Source of the DNA: Gammaproteobacteria bacterium
GTDB lineage: Bacteria; Pseudomonadota; Gammaproteobacteria; Steroidobacterales; PWYM01
Length of the DNA stretch: 37,174 bases
Assembly: GCA_003567855.1 (NCBI GenBank)
Contig: PWYM01000265.1
Location: 1-37,174 of the forward strand
Reading direction: 5' to 3'
A program made the translations under genes and the position numbers. The stretch's first letter is position 1; each line of letters starts with the position of its first letter. The notes below the pieces were generated by a model that worked only from the letters and a program-made list of their open reading frames with translations, had not been told where the DNA came from and searched no databases. Positions 8,943 through 16,307 of the stretch are shown here, piece by piece.

Positions 8943-9029
8943 GGTCGGATCCCGTGACGGCGTGAGTGTGATGCGGCGCCCGTGCCGCCCCCGCGTGAGC
9001 AACGCGTGGCCAACGTGTGACCACCGGGC

Positions 9030-9054
9030 CACCGAAGCGCCGGTCGCTTCGGTG
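9030..9054. repeat. Perfect 10-bp hairpin in priA-argS gap
   Basis: CACCGAAGCG (9030-9039) and CGCTTCGGTG (9045-9054) form a perfect inverted repeat with a five-base loop. It lies between the priA stop and the argS start, both on the minus strand. No T-run follows on either strand, so a classic intrinsic terminator is not shown. It could lie in the argS leader, because a -10-like TAGAAT (minus strand) occurs just upstream at 9077-9082, or it could end priA messages in a factor-assisted way. Confidence 0.6.
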
Positions 9055-9076
9055 CGCGGCGGCAGCAAAGCCCGCG

Positions 9077-9082
9077 ATTCTA
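9077..9082 (-). promoter_or_regulatory. Candidate -10 element for argS-SPOR
   Basis: On the minus strand this reads TAGAAT, five of six matches to the sigma-70 -10 consensus, in a GC-rich setting 135 bases before the argS TTG. I find no convincing -35 hexamer at 16-18 bases, so it remains a weak candidate for a promoter separate from priA. Confidence 0.35.
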
Positions 9083-9103
9083 ACGCCGCAGCCGCGGGCC
9101 CGG

Positions 9104-11332
9104 CTACATGAGGTCGGCAGGGTCCACGTCGATGCTCCAGCGCGCGCGCCGCGCCTCGGGCGCAGTTTCGAGCACGGGGAGCAGGCGCGCGAGCAGGCGC
9201 TGCAGCGGACCGTGCGTATCGGCGAGCAGCAGCAGCTGCTGGCGGTAGCGACCGGCGCGGCGCTCCATGGCCGCGGGGGCGGGCCCGAGCAGCGTCACGC
9301 CCAGACGGGTGGCGTCTTCCTCGCCGGCGCGGCGCAGCGCCGTGAGCAGCCGGCCCGGCGCCGCGCGCGACGGCGCCTCGGCGCGCACCAGCGCCAGGCG
9401 CGCGTAAGGGGGCCAGCCGGTGGCCTCGCGCTCGCGCAGCAGCTCGCGCGCGAAGCCCTCGAAGCCGTCGGTGACGAGCTGCTGCAGCAGCGGATGGTCG
9501 GGGAAGCGTGTCTGGATCAGCACCTCGCCGGGGCGGTCGCCGCGACCGGCCCGTCCGGCGACCTGGATGATTGTCTGCGCGAGCCGCTCGCTGGCGCGGA
9601 AGTCGCTGGAGAACAGGCCCTGGTCGGCGTCGAGGATGCCGACCAGCGTCACGCCGGGAAAATCGTGGCCCTTGGCGAGCATCTGCGTGCCGACCAGGAT
9701 GCGCGTCGTGCCGGCGTGCACCGCGGCGAGGCTCGCCTCGAGCGCACCGCGCCGTCGCACGCTGTCGCGGTCGATGCGTGCGCACGCCACATCCGGAAAC
9801 AGCCGGCCGAGCACGTCCTCGATCCGCTCGGTCCCCTGGCCGACGGGCACCATCGCCGACGTGCACTCGGGGCACGTCGGCGGTGGCGTCGCCTCGCTGC
9901 CGCAGTGGTGGCAGCGCAGTCGGTCCTCGGCGTGGTGCAGCGTCATGCGTGCGTCGCAGCGCCGGCATTCGACGATGTGGCCGCACGACTCGCACCACAG
10001 CGCCGGTGCGAAGCCCCGCCGGTTGAGAAACAGCAGCACCTGTCCGTCGGCGTCGAGGTGGCGTTGCATCGCGGTCAGCAGCGGCGTCGACAGCCCCTGC
10101 TGGCGCGCGTGGTGGTCGATGTCGACGAGCCGCAGCGTAGGTGGCCGACGTTCGCCGGCGCGCTCGGGCAGGCGCTGGAGCGTGTACCGGCCATCGAGCG
10201 CATGGCGCAGCGACTCGAGCGACGGCGTGGCCGACCCGAGCACCAGCGGGAGGTTCAGCGACCGGGCGCGCATGACCGCGAGGTCGCGCGCCGAGTAGCG
10301 CACGCCATCCTGCTGGCGATAGGACGCATCGTGTTCCTCGTCGAGCACGATCAGGCCCGGGCGCGCGAGCGGCGTGAACAGCGCCGAGCGGGTGCCGACG
10401 ATCACCGCCGCGCGACCCTCGCGCGCGGCGCGCCACGCGGCGACGCGTTCGCCGTCGGAGAGCTGCGAGTGCATCACCGCGAGCAGGTCGCCGAAGCGCT
10501 CGCGCAGCCGGCCGACGAGCTGCGGTGTCAGTCCGATCTCGGGCACCAGCAGCATCGACTGGCGTCCGGCACGGACCTCGTGACCGATGAGCTGCAGGTA
10601 GACCTCGGTCTTGCCACTGCCGGTGACGCCGAACAGCAGGTGCACGCCGAAGCGCCGGCCATCAGCGAGGATCGCGTCGACCGCGGCGGCCTGCGCGGCG
10701 GCCAGCGGTGGGCCGGCCGCCGGGGCCGGCCACTCGGTGGGCCCGGGGTCCGGCTGCAGCACGCACGGCTCGGCGAGTTCGCGCGCGACAAGCGTTCGCA
10801 GCGCGCGCCGGCCGGGTTCGTCCAGCCCGGACGGTGCGACCGGGCCGGCATGGAGCCGCGCGAGCATTTCTCCCTGGCGTGGTGCGCGCCGCGAGAGCTG
10901 CCCGGGCTCGGTACCCAGGCCCTGCGGGGTCGCCCGGAACGCGGTGGTTTCCGTCGCCGCGGGCGCGCCCTGGCGCATCGCCGCCGGCAACGCCTGCCAG
11001 ACCATCTCGCCGGGCGGCTGGCGGTAGTAGTCGGCGGCCCAGGTCAGCAGCTCGAGCAGCGACGCGTCGATGACCGGTGCGTCGTCGAGGCGCTCGGTCA
11101 CGCGTCGGAGTTTCGAGCGCGGCAGCGCACTGTGTGCGCGCGCCGTGACCACGAGGCCAAGCCGCGTGCCGCGTCCGAAGGGCACGCGCACCCGCACACC
11201 GGGCGCGAATTCGTCGGCGGCGACGCCGGCCGGCGGGAGGTAGTCGAAGCGCCGGTGCAGCGGGACCGGCACGACGATCTCGAGCACCCCGGACGAGGGC
11301 GTGTCGCCGGTGGTCTGGCGGGGTCGGGTCAT
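9104..11332 (-). CDS. priA: Primosomal protein N' (replication restart helicase PriA)
   Basis: From the ATG at 11330-11332 the product is 742 residues, the normal PriA size. It is a 3'-5' DNA helicase that reloads the replisome at stalled forks. The N-terminal DNA-binding region (EIVVPVPLHRRFDYLPP) is followed by Walker A GVTGSGKT (235-242), DEEH box (331-334) and GSATPS. Between helicase motifs lies the zinc region with paired cysteines from CESCGHIVECRRC to CHHCG and CPEC (about 447-490). An in-frame TTG at 11362 would add ten residues, but it falls in the inverted repeat described separately and has no family support. No clear Shine-Dalgarno precedes the ATG. Confidence 0.94.
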   Translation of the reverse strand: MTRPRQTTGDTPSSGVLEIVVPVPLHRRFDYLPPAGVAADEFAPGVRVRVPFGRGTRLGLVVTARAHSALPRSKLRRVTERLDDAPVIDASLLELLTWAADYYRQPPGEMVWQALPAAMRQGAPAATETTAFRATPQGLGTEPGQLSRRAPRQGEMLARLHAGPVAPSGLDEPGRRALRTLVARELAEPCVLQPDPGPTEWPAPAAGPPLAAAQAAAVDAILADGRRFGVHLLFGVTGSGKTEVYLQLIGHEVRAGRQSMLLVPEIGLTPQLVGRLRERFGDLLAVMHSQLSDGERVAAWRAAREGRAAVIVGTRSALFTPLARPGLIVLDEEHDASYRQQDGVRYSARDLAVMRARSLNLPLVLGSATPSLESLRHALDGRYTLQRLPERAGERRPPTLRLVDIDHHARQQGLSTPLLTAMQRHLDADGQVLLFLNRRGFAPALWCESCGHIVECRRCDARMTLHHAEDRLRCHHCGSEATPPPTCPECTSAMVPVGQGTERIEDVLGRLFPDVACARIDRDSVRRRGALEASLAAVHAGTTRILVGTQMLAKGHDFPGVTLVGILDADQGLFSSDFRASERLAQTIIQVAGRAGRGDRPGEVLIQTRFPDHPLLQQLVTDGFEGFARELLREREATGWPPYARLALVRAEAPSRAAPGRLLTALRRAGEEDATRLGVTLLGPAPAAMERRAGRYRQQLLLLADTHGPLQRLLARLLPVLETAPEARRARWSIDVDPADLM

Positions 11333-11339
11333 GCGCGAA

Positions 11340-11362
11340 TTGTCCACAGAAGCTGTGGACAA
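11340..11362. promoter_or_regulatory. Inverted pair of DnaA-box-like sites upstream of priA
   Basis: TTGTCCACAG (11340-11349) and its exact reverse complement CTGTGGACAA (11353-11362) are separated by AAG. Each contains TTGTCCACA, one change from the E. coli DnaA box TTATCCACA; TTGTCCACA is the favoured form in some GC-rich actinobacteria. The pair sits seven bases upstream of the priA ATG. It could bind DnaA as DNA, or fold as a ten-base-pair RNA hairpin next to a start that lacks a Shine-Dalgarno sequence. The sequence match is direct; the function is inferred. Confidence 0.5.
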
Positions 11363-11546
11363 GTCTGTGGGTGAGATGGGGCCAGAGGACGCCAGGACTC
11401 GCAGTCACGGCGTGGGCGCCCGCTGATCAATTTTTGACCGACTCGAAAGAGTTCAAGAAAAACAAAGAGGTATGTGTAATCCGCCAGTCGGTCGTACGCC
11501 GACGACGCGGATTTTCGCAGTGCAGCACGCGACTGTGAATATCGCG
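11363..11546. other. Intergenic region upstream of priA
   Basis: This is the non-coding space between priA and the hairpins after pntB. It contains an AT-rich island (about 11420-11480), unusual for this genome, including TCAATTTTTGA and GTTCAAGAAAAAC. On the minus strand it should hold the priA promoter; a TTGAAC at 11450-11455 could be a -35 hexamer, but I cannot choose a -10 with confidence. I see no gene in it. Confidence 0.45.
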
Positions 11547-11584
11547 GGGCCCGAAGGGGCCCGGCCGCCACCCGCGGCGGCCGG
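11547..11584 (-). terminator. Tandem hairpins after pntB
   Basis: Two GC-rich inverted repeats directly follow the pntB stop. The first is CCGGCCGCC/GGCGGCCGG (11561-11569 with 11576-11584), nine base pairs with a six-base loop. The second is GGGCCC/GGGCCC (11547-11552 with 11557-11562) around GAAG, a six-base-pair stem whose arm overlaps the first by two bases. They lie 8-45 bases after the pntB stop codon in transcript order. There is no U-run, so termination is plausible but may need Rho or simply protect the 3' end. Confidence 0.5.
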
Positions 11585-11591
11585 GTCAGGC

Positions 11592-12971
11592 TCAGAGTTC
11601 CTTGACCGCCTGGATCAGCTCGCTGGCCATTTCCTGGCCGTCGCCGTAGAGCATCCGGGTGTGGTCCAGCAGGAACAGCGCGTTCTCGATGCCGGAGAAG
11701 CCGGTGCCGCGGCCGCGCTTGACGACGATGACATTCTTCGCCTTGTCGGCGTTGAGGATCGGCATGCCGTAGATCGGGCTCGACGGGTCGGTACGCGCGA
11801 CCGGATTCACGACGTCGTTGGCGCCCATCACGAGCGCGACGTCGGCGGTCTCGAACTCCTGGTTGATCTCCTCGAGGTCGTAGATGAGGTCGTAGGGCAC
11901 CCCGGCCTCGGCGAGCAGTACGTTCATATGGCCCGGCATGCGTCCGGCGACCGGGTGGATCGCGAACTTGACCGCGACATCGCGCTCGCGAAGCATCTGG
12001 CAGAGTTCCCAGACCTTGTGCTGCGCCTGCGCGACCGCCATGCCGTAGCCGGGGACGATCACCACCTTGTTCGCGAACGCCATCATCACGCCGACGTCGG
12101 AGGCGTCGATGGGCTTGAGCGTACCGCCGCTTTCGTCCCCACCCGCGGCCGCGGCCTGGTCGCCGAAGCCGCCGAACAGCACGTTGCTGATCGGGCGGTT
12201 CATTGCCTTGGCCATCAGCTGCGTGAGCAGCATGCCCGCCGCACCGACGACGGTACCGGCGATGATCATCGCCGCGTTGTCCAGCACGAAGCCCTTGAAG
12301 GCGACCGCGAGCCCGGTCAGCGCGTTGTACAGCGAGATGATCACCGGCATGTCGGCGCCGCCGATCGGCAGTGTCAGCGTGATGCCGAGCAGCAGCGTGG
12401 TGACGAAGAACAGCGTGACCAGCGTCAGGTTGCCGCCGCCGGTCGCGACGATCGCGATGCCGAGCACGACGGCGATCGCGGCCAGCGCGATGTTCAGGTA
12501 GTGCTGGCCCCCGAAGCGGGTGGCCTTCTTCAGGATGCCCTGCAGTACCGCGAAGGCGACCAGGCTGCCGGTGAACGCGACCGCGCCGATCAGGCCGCCC
12601 ACCACCGCGAGCGTGGTGATTACGGCGCCGTAGTCGGTTTCGCCGTAGAGCGAGATGGCCGCAATCGCCGCCGCGGCACCGCCGCCCATGCCGTTGTAGA
12701 GCGCGATCATCTGCGGCATGTCGGTCATCGCGACGCGCTTGCCGGTGACCCACGCGAGCGCGCCACCTATCGCGATCGCGAGCAGCATCAGGCCGTAGTT
12801 CTCCATCCCCGGCCAGAGGAAGGTGACCAGCGTCGCGAGCACCATGCCGGCGCCGGCCCAGACGATGCCGCCGCGCGCGGTGACCGGCGAGCTCATGCGC
12901 TTGAGCCCGACGATGAACAGGACGATCGCTACGAAGTAGCTGACCTGGATAAGCAGGTTGGTCGCGCTCAT
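11592..12971 (-). CDS. pntB: Proton-translocating NAD(P) transhydrogenase, beta subunit
   Basis: This 459-residue subunit belongs to the Re/Si-specific transhydrogenase, which drives hydride transfer from NADH to NADP+ with the proton gradient. Residues 1-265 are a run of about eight or nine membrane helices (domain II). They are followed by a linker and the NADP(H)-binding domain III (about 285-459). Domain III has the fingerprint VIVPGYGMAVAQAQ (304-317), the GRMPGHMNVLLAEA segment and GANDVVNP (383-390). Its ATG overlaps the pntAB stop by four bases. It is complete and unremarkable in length. Confidence 0.96.
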   Translation of the reverse strand: MSATNLLIQVSYFVAIVLFIVGLKRMSSPVTARGGIVWAGAGMVLATLVTFLWPGMENYGLMLLAIAIGGALAWVTGKRVAMTDMPQMIALYNGMGGGAAAAIAAISLYGETDYGAVITTLAVVGGLIGAVAFTGSLVAFAVLQGILKKATRFGGQHYLNIALAAIAVVLGIAIVATGGGNLTLVTLFFVTTLLLGITLTLPIGGADMPVIISLYNALTGLAVAFKGFVLDNAAMIIAGTVVGAAGMLLTQLMAKAMNRPISNVLFGGFGDQAAAAGGDESGGTLKPIDASDVGVMMAFANKVVIVPGYGMAVAQAQHKVWELCQMLRERDVAVKFAIHPVAGRMPGHMNVLLAEAGVPYDLIYDLEEINQEFETADVALVMGANDVVNPVARTDPSSPIYGMPILNADKAKNVIVVKRGRGTGFSGIENALFLLDHTRMLYGDGQEMASELIQAVKEL

Positions 12972-13261
12972 TTGCGGGGCTCCTTGCTGGACTTGAACAT
13001 CTCCAGCATGCGCTCGGTGACGACGTAGCCGCCGACCGCATTACCCGCCCCGAGAATCACGCCGATGAAGCCGATGGTCTGCTCCAGCGGGGTCTGTGCA
13101 TACCCGAGTGCCACCATCGCGCCGACGAGCACGATGCCGTGCACGAAGTTCGAGCCCGACATCAGTGGCGTGTGGAGGATCACCGGCACGCGGCCGATGA
13201 TCTCGTAGCCGGTGAAGGCCGCGAGCATGAAGATATAAAGTGCTATGAATCCGTCGATCAT
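12968..13261 (-). CDS. pntAB: NAD(P) transhydrogenase alpha subunit part 2 (membrane part)
   Basis: The 97-residue product has three predicted membrane helices and corresponds to the C-terminal membrane part of E. coli PntA. It contains GYEIIGRVPVILHTPLMSGSN, a sequence typical of this subunit near the proton path. In this genome the alpha subunit is split into two genes, as in Rhodospirillum rubrum, and this is the second. It starts 17 bases after pntAA ends and overlaps pntB by four bases, so the three genes are almost certainly co-translated. Confidence 0.94.
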   Translation of the reverse strand: MIDGFIALYIFMLAAFTGYEIIGRVPVILHTPLMSGSNFVHGIVLVGAMVALGYAQTPLEQTIGFIGVILGAGNAVGGYVVTERMLEMFKSSKEPRK

Positions 13262-13278
13262 CGTCGCGTCTCCCTCGC

Positions 13279-14412
13279 TCAGGCGCCGTCGCCGCCGATG
13301 GCCTCGGCGGTGCGCTGGTGGCGGATCTCACCGTCGTGGGTGAGCACTGCGCCGGCGAACACCTCGTCTTCCCAGTCGATCGCGAGCTCACCGTCGGTGA
13401 TCGCGGGCTGCAGGAAGTTCAGGATGTTGCGTGCGTACATGCTGCTCGCGTGCGCAGCGACCTGCGACGGGAGATTCACCGGGCCGACGATGCGCACGTC
13501 GCCATGCTCGACGGTCTCGCCGGCCTTCGTGAGCTCGCAGTTGCCGCCGCCCTCGGCGGCGATGTCCACGACCACCGACCCCGCCTTCATGCGCTCGACC
13601 GCCGCCTTCGAGATGATTTTCGGCGCCGGTCGGCCGGGCACCGCCGCGGTCGTGATCACCGCGTCCATCTCGGCGATGCGTGCGTCGAGGGCCTCCTGCT
13701 GCCGGGCCCTTTCCTCGTCGGTGAGCTCGCGCGCATAGCCGCCCTCGCCCTCGGCCGACACGCCGGTGTCGACGAACTTCGCGCCCAGTGACTGGACCTG
13801 CTCACGCGTCGCGGCGCGCACGTCGTAGGCCTCGACGCGGGCGCCGAGCCGCTTGGCCGTCGCGATCGCCTGCAGGCCGGCGACGCCGGCGCCGATGACC
13901 AGCACCTGTGCCGGGCGGATGGTGCCGGCGGCGGTGGTGAGCATCGGAAAGAACTTGTCGAGCGTGTCGGCGGCGATCAGCGCGGCCTTGTAACCCGCGA
14001 CGGCCCCCTGCGACGACAGCGCATCCATGGACTGCGCGCGCGAAATACGCGGCACGAGTTCCATCGCGAAACTGGTGATCCCGCCATCGCGAAGCTTCTT
14101 CACGAGCTCCGCCTGGGCGTGCGGCTGCAGGAACCCGACCACCACGGCATCCTTGGCAAGCCGCTCCACCTGCTCGGTGGTCGGCGGCTGCACCGTCACG
14201 AGGATATGGGCACCGTCGAGTACCGCCTCGGCGGTGTCGACGAGCTCACAGCCCTCCCAGGCCTCGTCCGGAATGCGCGCCGGCTGGCCCGCGCCGCGCT
14301 GGATGCGCACGGTGATGCCGAGTTTCGCGAATTTCGCGGCGACCTCCGGCACCAGTGCGACACGCCGTTCGTTGGCTGCGGTCTCGCGCAGCACGCCCAT
14401 GATCACTGGCAT
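13279..14412 (-). CDS. pntAA: NAD(P) transhydrogenase alpha subunit part 1 (NAD-binding)
   Basis: The 377-residue soluble domain I binds NAD(H). Its features are an alanine-dehydrogenase-like N-terminus (GVLRETAANERRVALVPE), the RAQSMDALSSQ loop (125-135) that positions the nicotinamide, the dinucleotide fold GAGVAGLQA (174-182) and ITTAAVPGRPAP (253-264). It ends before any membrane helix, which fits the split-alpha arrangement. A GGGAG ribosome-binding site lies eight bases before the ATG. The upstream leader contains two tandem hairpins. The operon makes NADPH, and the NADPH-dependent glutamate synthase is encoded in the same window. Confidence 0.95.
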   Translation of the reverse strand: MPVIMGVLRETAANERRVALVPEVAAKFAKLGITVRIQRGAGQPARIPDEAWEGCELVDTAEAVLDGAHILVTVQPPTTEQVERLAKDAVVVGFLQPHAQAELVKKLRDGGITSFAMELVPRISRAQSMDALSSQGAVAGYKAALIAADTLDKFFPMLTTAAGTIRPAQVLVIGAGVAGLQAIATAKRLGARVEAYDVRAATREQVQSLGAKFVDTGVSAEGEGGYARELTDEERARQQEALDARIAEMDAVITTAAVPGRPAPKIISKAAVERMKAGSVVVDIAAEGGGNCELTKAGETVEHGDVRIVGPVNLPSQVAAHASSMYARNILNFLQPAITDGELAIDWEDEVFAGAVLTHDGEIRHQRTAEAIGGDGA

Positions 14413-14442
14413 GCGAATCTCCCTTTGCTGCCGGGGCCTCGG

Positions 14443-14493
14443 GCGCCGCCACGCTGGCGGCGCGTCGGCGGCGCGTACCCCTGATACGCGCCG
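14443..14493 (-). promoter_or_regulatory. Two tandem hairpins in the pnt leader
   Basis: GCGCCGCCA/TGGCGGCGC (14443-14451 with 14455-14463, loop CGC) and CGGCGCGTA/TACGCGCCG (14469-14477 with 14485-14493, loop of seven) are both perfect nine-base-pair stems separated by only five bases. On the minus strand they lie 30-81 bases before the pntAA ATG and upstream of its GGGAG site. They could modulate translation or message stability. I recognise no known riboswitch class. Confidence 0.5.
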
Positions 14494-14611
14494 GCCAGGC
14501 GACTGTCACACGGTCTGGATGACGGTGCGCCCCTGAATCCTCCGGGAGCGCGAATCTATGCCATAACGGCGATCGAAGTCCAATCGGGAGGCGGCCTGCG
14601 CATCCGCACGC

Positions 14612-14639
14612 GTTTTATTTGTCATGCAATCGTGGTAAA
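14612..14639 (-). promoter_or_regulatory. Candidate sigma-70 promoter for pntAA-pntAB-pntB
   Basis: On the minus strand TTTACC (14634-14639) and TAAAAC (14612-14617) are spaced by 16 bases, each matching four of six consensus positions, within the most AT-rich part of the gap. A transcript starting just after it would have a leader of roughly 190 bases containing the tandem hairpins. Confidence 0.35.
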
Positions 14640-14732
14640 TGAACAGGGTGTGCGGTGCATGGCGTACGCGTGGTCGGGATTCTCCGCCCCGGCGTGCCGG
14701 TGCAGCTGCTGCCACACCCTGAAACGACGACC

Positions 14733-15383
14733 ATGGACACCGCCCTTACATCACAGTTGCTCGCACAGCAGGTTCTGCGCACCAACGTCGCCGGACAGCC
14801 GCTGGAGTGGATCGACTACCGCGAGGCCGCACGCCTCTATCACACCGAGCAGGTGCTCTACGCGTGCGGCAGCCTGCTGTACCGCGTCCGCGGCGGCTTC
14901 AACGCGCGCACTGGCCGGCGCAGCATCATCGAGATCAACTCGATCATCGCGACCACCGGGATGATGCACAGCGCCGACCGCAACGACCCGGCCTACGTGC
15001 CGCCGCTGAACAACAAGACCCTGTTCCGGCGTGACGCGTCGGTGTGCCTGTACTGCGCCGGCGTATTCCGCGTGTCGGACCTCACGCGCGATCACGTCAC
15101 GCCGATCAGCCAGGGCGGCGTCGATGTCTGGACCAACGTCGTGACCGCCTGTCGGCGCTGCAACAACCACAAGGGCGGCCGCACCCCCGAGCAGGCCGGC
15201 ATGGAGCTGATCGCAGTACCGTTCACGCCGACGTACGCGGAATACATCTTCCTCAAGGGTCGCCGCGTGCTCGCCGACCAGATGGCGTACCTGCTCGCCC
15301 ACTTTCCGCGCAGCAGCCCGCTGAGCCTCCGGCTTCGCGACGAACTCGCACGCGGCCGGCACCGCTTGCTGCCGGCGCGCTGA
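14733..15383 (+). CDS. HNH endonuclease family protein
   Basis: The 216-residue protein is counted from the ATG at 14733; an in-frame GTG at 14655 would add 26 non-conserved residues. The C-terminal half is a zinc-supported HNH nuclease: CLYC (105-108), the catalytic DH pair (Asp120/His121 in LTRDHVTPISQGG), Asn135 in WTNVV, CRRC (140-143) and NNHK (144-147). The N-terminal half (about residues 12-100) is a conserved-looking extension that begins by positioning 'WIDYREAARLY', as in stand-alone proteobacterial HNH proteins of about 200 residues. It presumably nicks or cuts DNA or RNA, but the substrate is unknown. It heads a run with a 5' nuclease gene whose start is 13 bases after its stop. 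Confidence 0.87.
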   Translation: MDTALTSQLLAQQVLRTNVAGQPLEWIDYREAARLYHTEQVLYACGSLLYRVRGGFNARTGRRSIIEINSIIATTGMMHSADRNDPAYVPPLNNKTLFRRDASVCLYCAGVFRVSDLTRDHVTPISQGGVDVWTNVVTACRRCNNHKGGRTPEQAGMELIAVPFTPTYAEYIFLKGRRVLADQMAYLLAHFPRSSPLSLRLRDELARGRHRLLPAR

Positions 15384-15395
15384 CCTGCCCGGCCG

Positions 15396-16307
15396 TTGAC
15401 CGGGACCCCCACCCCCGCCGCCACGCTGCTCGTCGATGCGAGCATCTGGGTGTTTCGCGCGTGGTTCTCGCTGCCGGCGACGATGACCGACCCCGCCGGG
15501 AGGCAGGTGAACGCGCTGTACGGTTTCGCCCGCTTTCTCGTCGAGTTGCTCGAGCGCGAGCGGCCCGCGCACCTCGCATGCGCATTCGACGAGAGCCTCA
15601 CGACCAGTTTCCGCAACGACCTCTACTCCGCTTACAAGGCCAACCGGGAGGAGGCGCCGGAGGCGCTGGTCGAACAGTTTCAGCGCTGCCGCGCGCTGTG
15701 CCGTGCACTCGGCGTACCCGAACTCGCCCACCCGCGCTTCGAAGCCGATGACCTGATCGGCAGCCTGATGCAGCGCCATCGTGCCCGGCGCGCACCGTTC
15801 GTGATCGTGACCCGCGACAAGGACCTCGCCCAGCTCCTGGAGCCGGGCGATGCGCTGCTCGACTGGTCCGGCGGTCAGCGCACCGCCTTCGACGAGGTCG
15901 CCGCGCGCTTCGGCGTGCCGCCGGCGCAGTTCGCCGACTATCTCGGCCTCGTCGGAGACAGCGTCGACAACATTCCCGGCGTGCCGCGCGTGGGTCCGGC
16001 GACGGCACGGGCGCTGCTCGCGCGGTTCGGGTCGCTCGACGCGCTTTACGAAGACCTCGCCTCGGTCGCCGGCGTCAAGGTGCGCGGCGCCGGCACGCTC
16101 GCGGCGCGGCTGGCCGAGCACCGCGAGCAGGCCTTTCTCAGCCGTGCGCTCGCGACCATCGCGCGCGATGCACCGGTGTCCGACGACGCCGATGCGCTGC
16201 GCCGCGGTGACGTCGACGCGGCGGCGCTTCGACACCTGTGCGATGAGGCGGGTTTCGGCGAAGGCCTCGGCGTGCGCGCCGCGCGGTTGGCACGGGACGC
16301 GTCGTGA
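15396..16307 (+). CDS. 5'-3' exonuclease / flap nuclease (stand-alone Pol I-type domain)
   Basis: The 303-residue protein is equivalent to the 5' nuclease domain of DNA polymerase I without the polymerase. The acidic metal-binding residues are all present: Asp14, Asp65, Glu116/Asp118/Asp119 (FEADDLIG), Asp141/Asp143 (TRDKDLAQLL) and Asp188/Asp191 (GLVGDSVDNIPG). A helix-hairpin-helix (VPRVGPATARALLARFGS) follows. It should trim 5' ends or flaps. The start must be the TTG at 15396: the preceding in-frame stop is the HNH stop itself at 15381-15383, and the next ATG (Met30) would delete the first catalytic aspartate. It ends in a GTGA overlap with the next gene. It resembles Xni/ExoIX-type proteins, but I do not assign that symbol. 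Confidence 0.88.
   Translation: MTGTPTPAATLLVDASIWVFRAWFSLPATMTDPAGRQVNALYGFARFLVELLERERPAHLACAFDESLTTSFRNDLYSAYKANREEAPEALVEQFQRCRALCRALGVPELAHPRFEADDLIGSLMQRHRARRAPFVIVTRDKDLAQLLEPGDALLDWSGGQRTAFDEVAARFGVPPAQFADYLGLVGDSVDNIPGVPRVGPATARALLARFGSLDALYEDLASVAGVKVRGAGTLAARLAEHREQAFLSRALATIARDAPVSDDADALRRGDVDAAALRHLCDEAGFGEGLGVRAARLARDAS

Larger units (their letters stand above)
14413..14732. other. Divergent intergenic region between pntAA and the HNH gene
   Basis: The roughly 320 bases between the two divergent start codons hold two perfect nine-base-pair hairpins on the pnt side (14443-14463 and 14469-14493). In the middle is an AT-richer patch (14610-14645) that could carry divergent promoters. 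A short minus-strand open frame (14506-14715) has no protein-like features and I reject it. The frame of the HNH gene is also open from a GTG at 14655, so up to 78 bases on the right could be coding. Confidence 0.5.

Noticed and set aside
7194-10436. A 1080-codon minus-strand open frame that looks like a fused protein
   Set aside because: Only the last 582 codons resemble a real protein (ArgRS). The upstream part is Arg/Ala/Pro-rich, runs in another frame through priA and is a high-GC shadow, not a fusion.
9017-11374. A 785-codon plus-strand open frame opposite priA
   Set aside because: It is a shadow of priA with low-complexity Arg/Ala/Gln/His composition and no ribosome-binding site or motif.
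11420-11480. AT-rich, hairpin-like stretch near DnaA-box-like sites considered as a replication origin
   Set aside because: Only two box-like 9-mers are present, and there is no dnaA, dnaN, gidA or parAB context. A local regulatory role is simpler.
14506-14715. A 69-codon minus-strand open frame in the pntAA-HNH gap
   Set aside because: It has no ribosome-binding site, no protein-like pattern, and overlaps the likely pnt promoter and leader.
14733-15383. HNH protein considered as a homing endonuclease or mobile-element gene
   Set aside because: No intron, intein, terminal repeats, target duplication or composition shift is visible. The protein looks like a stand-alone chromosomal family member.
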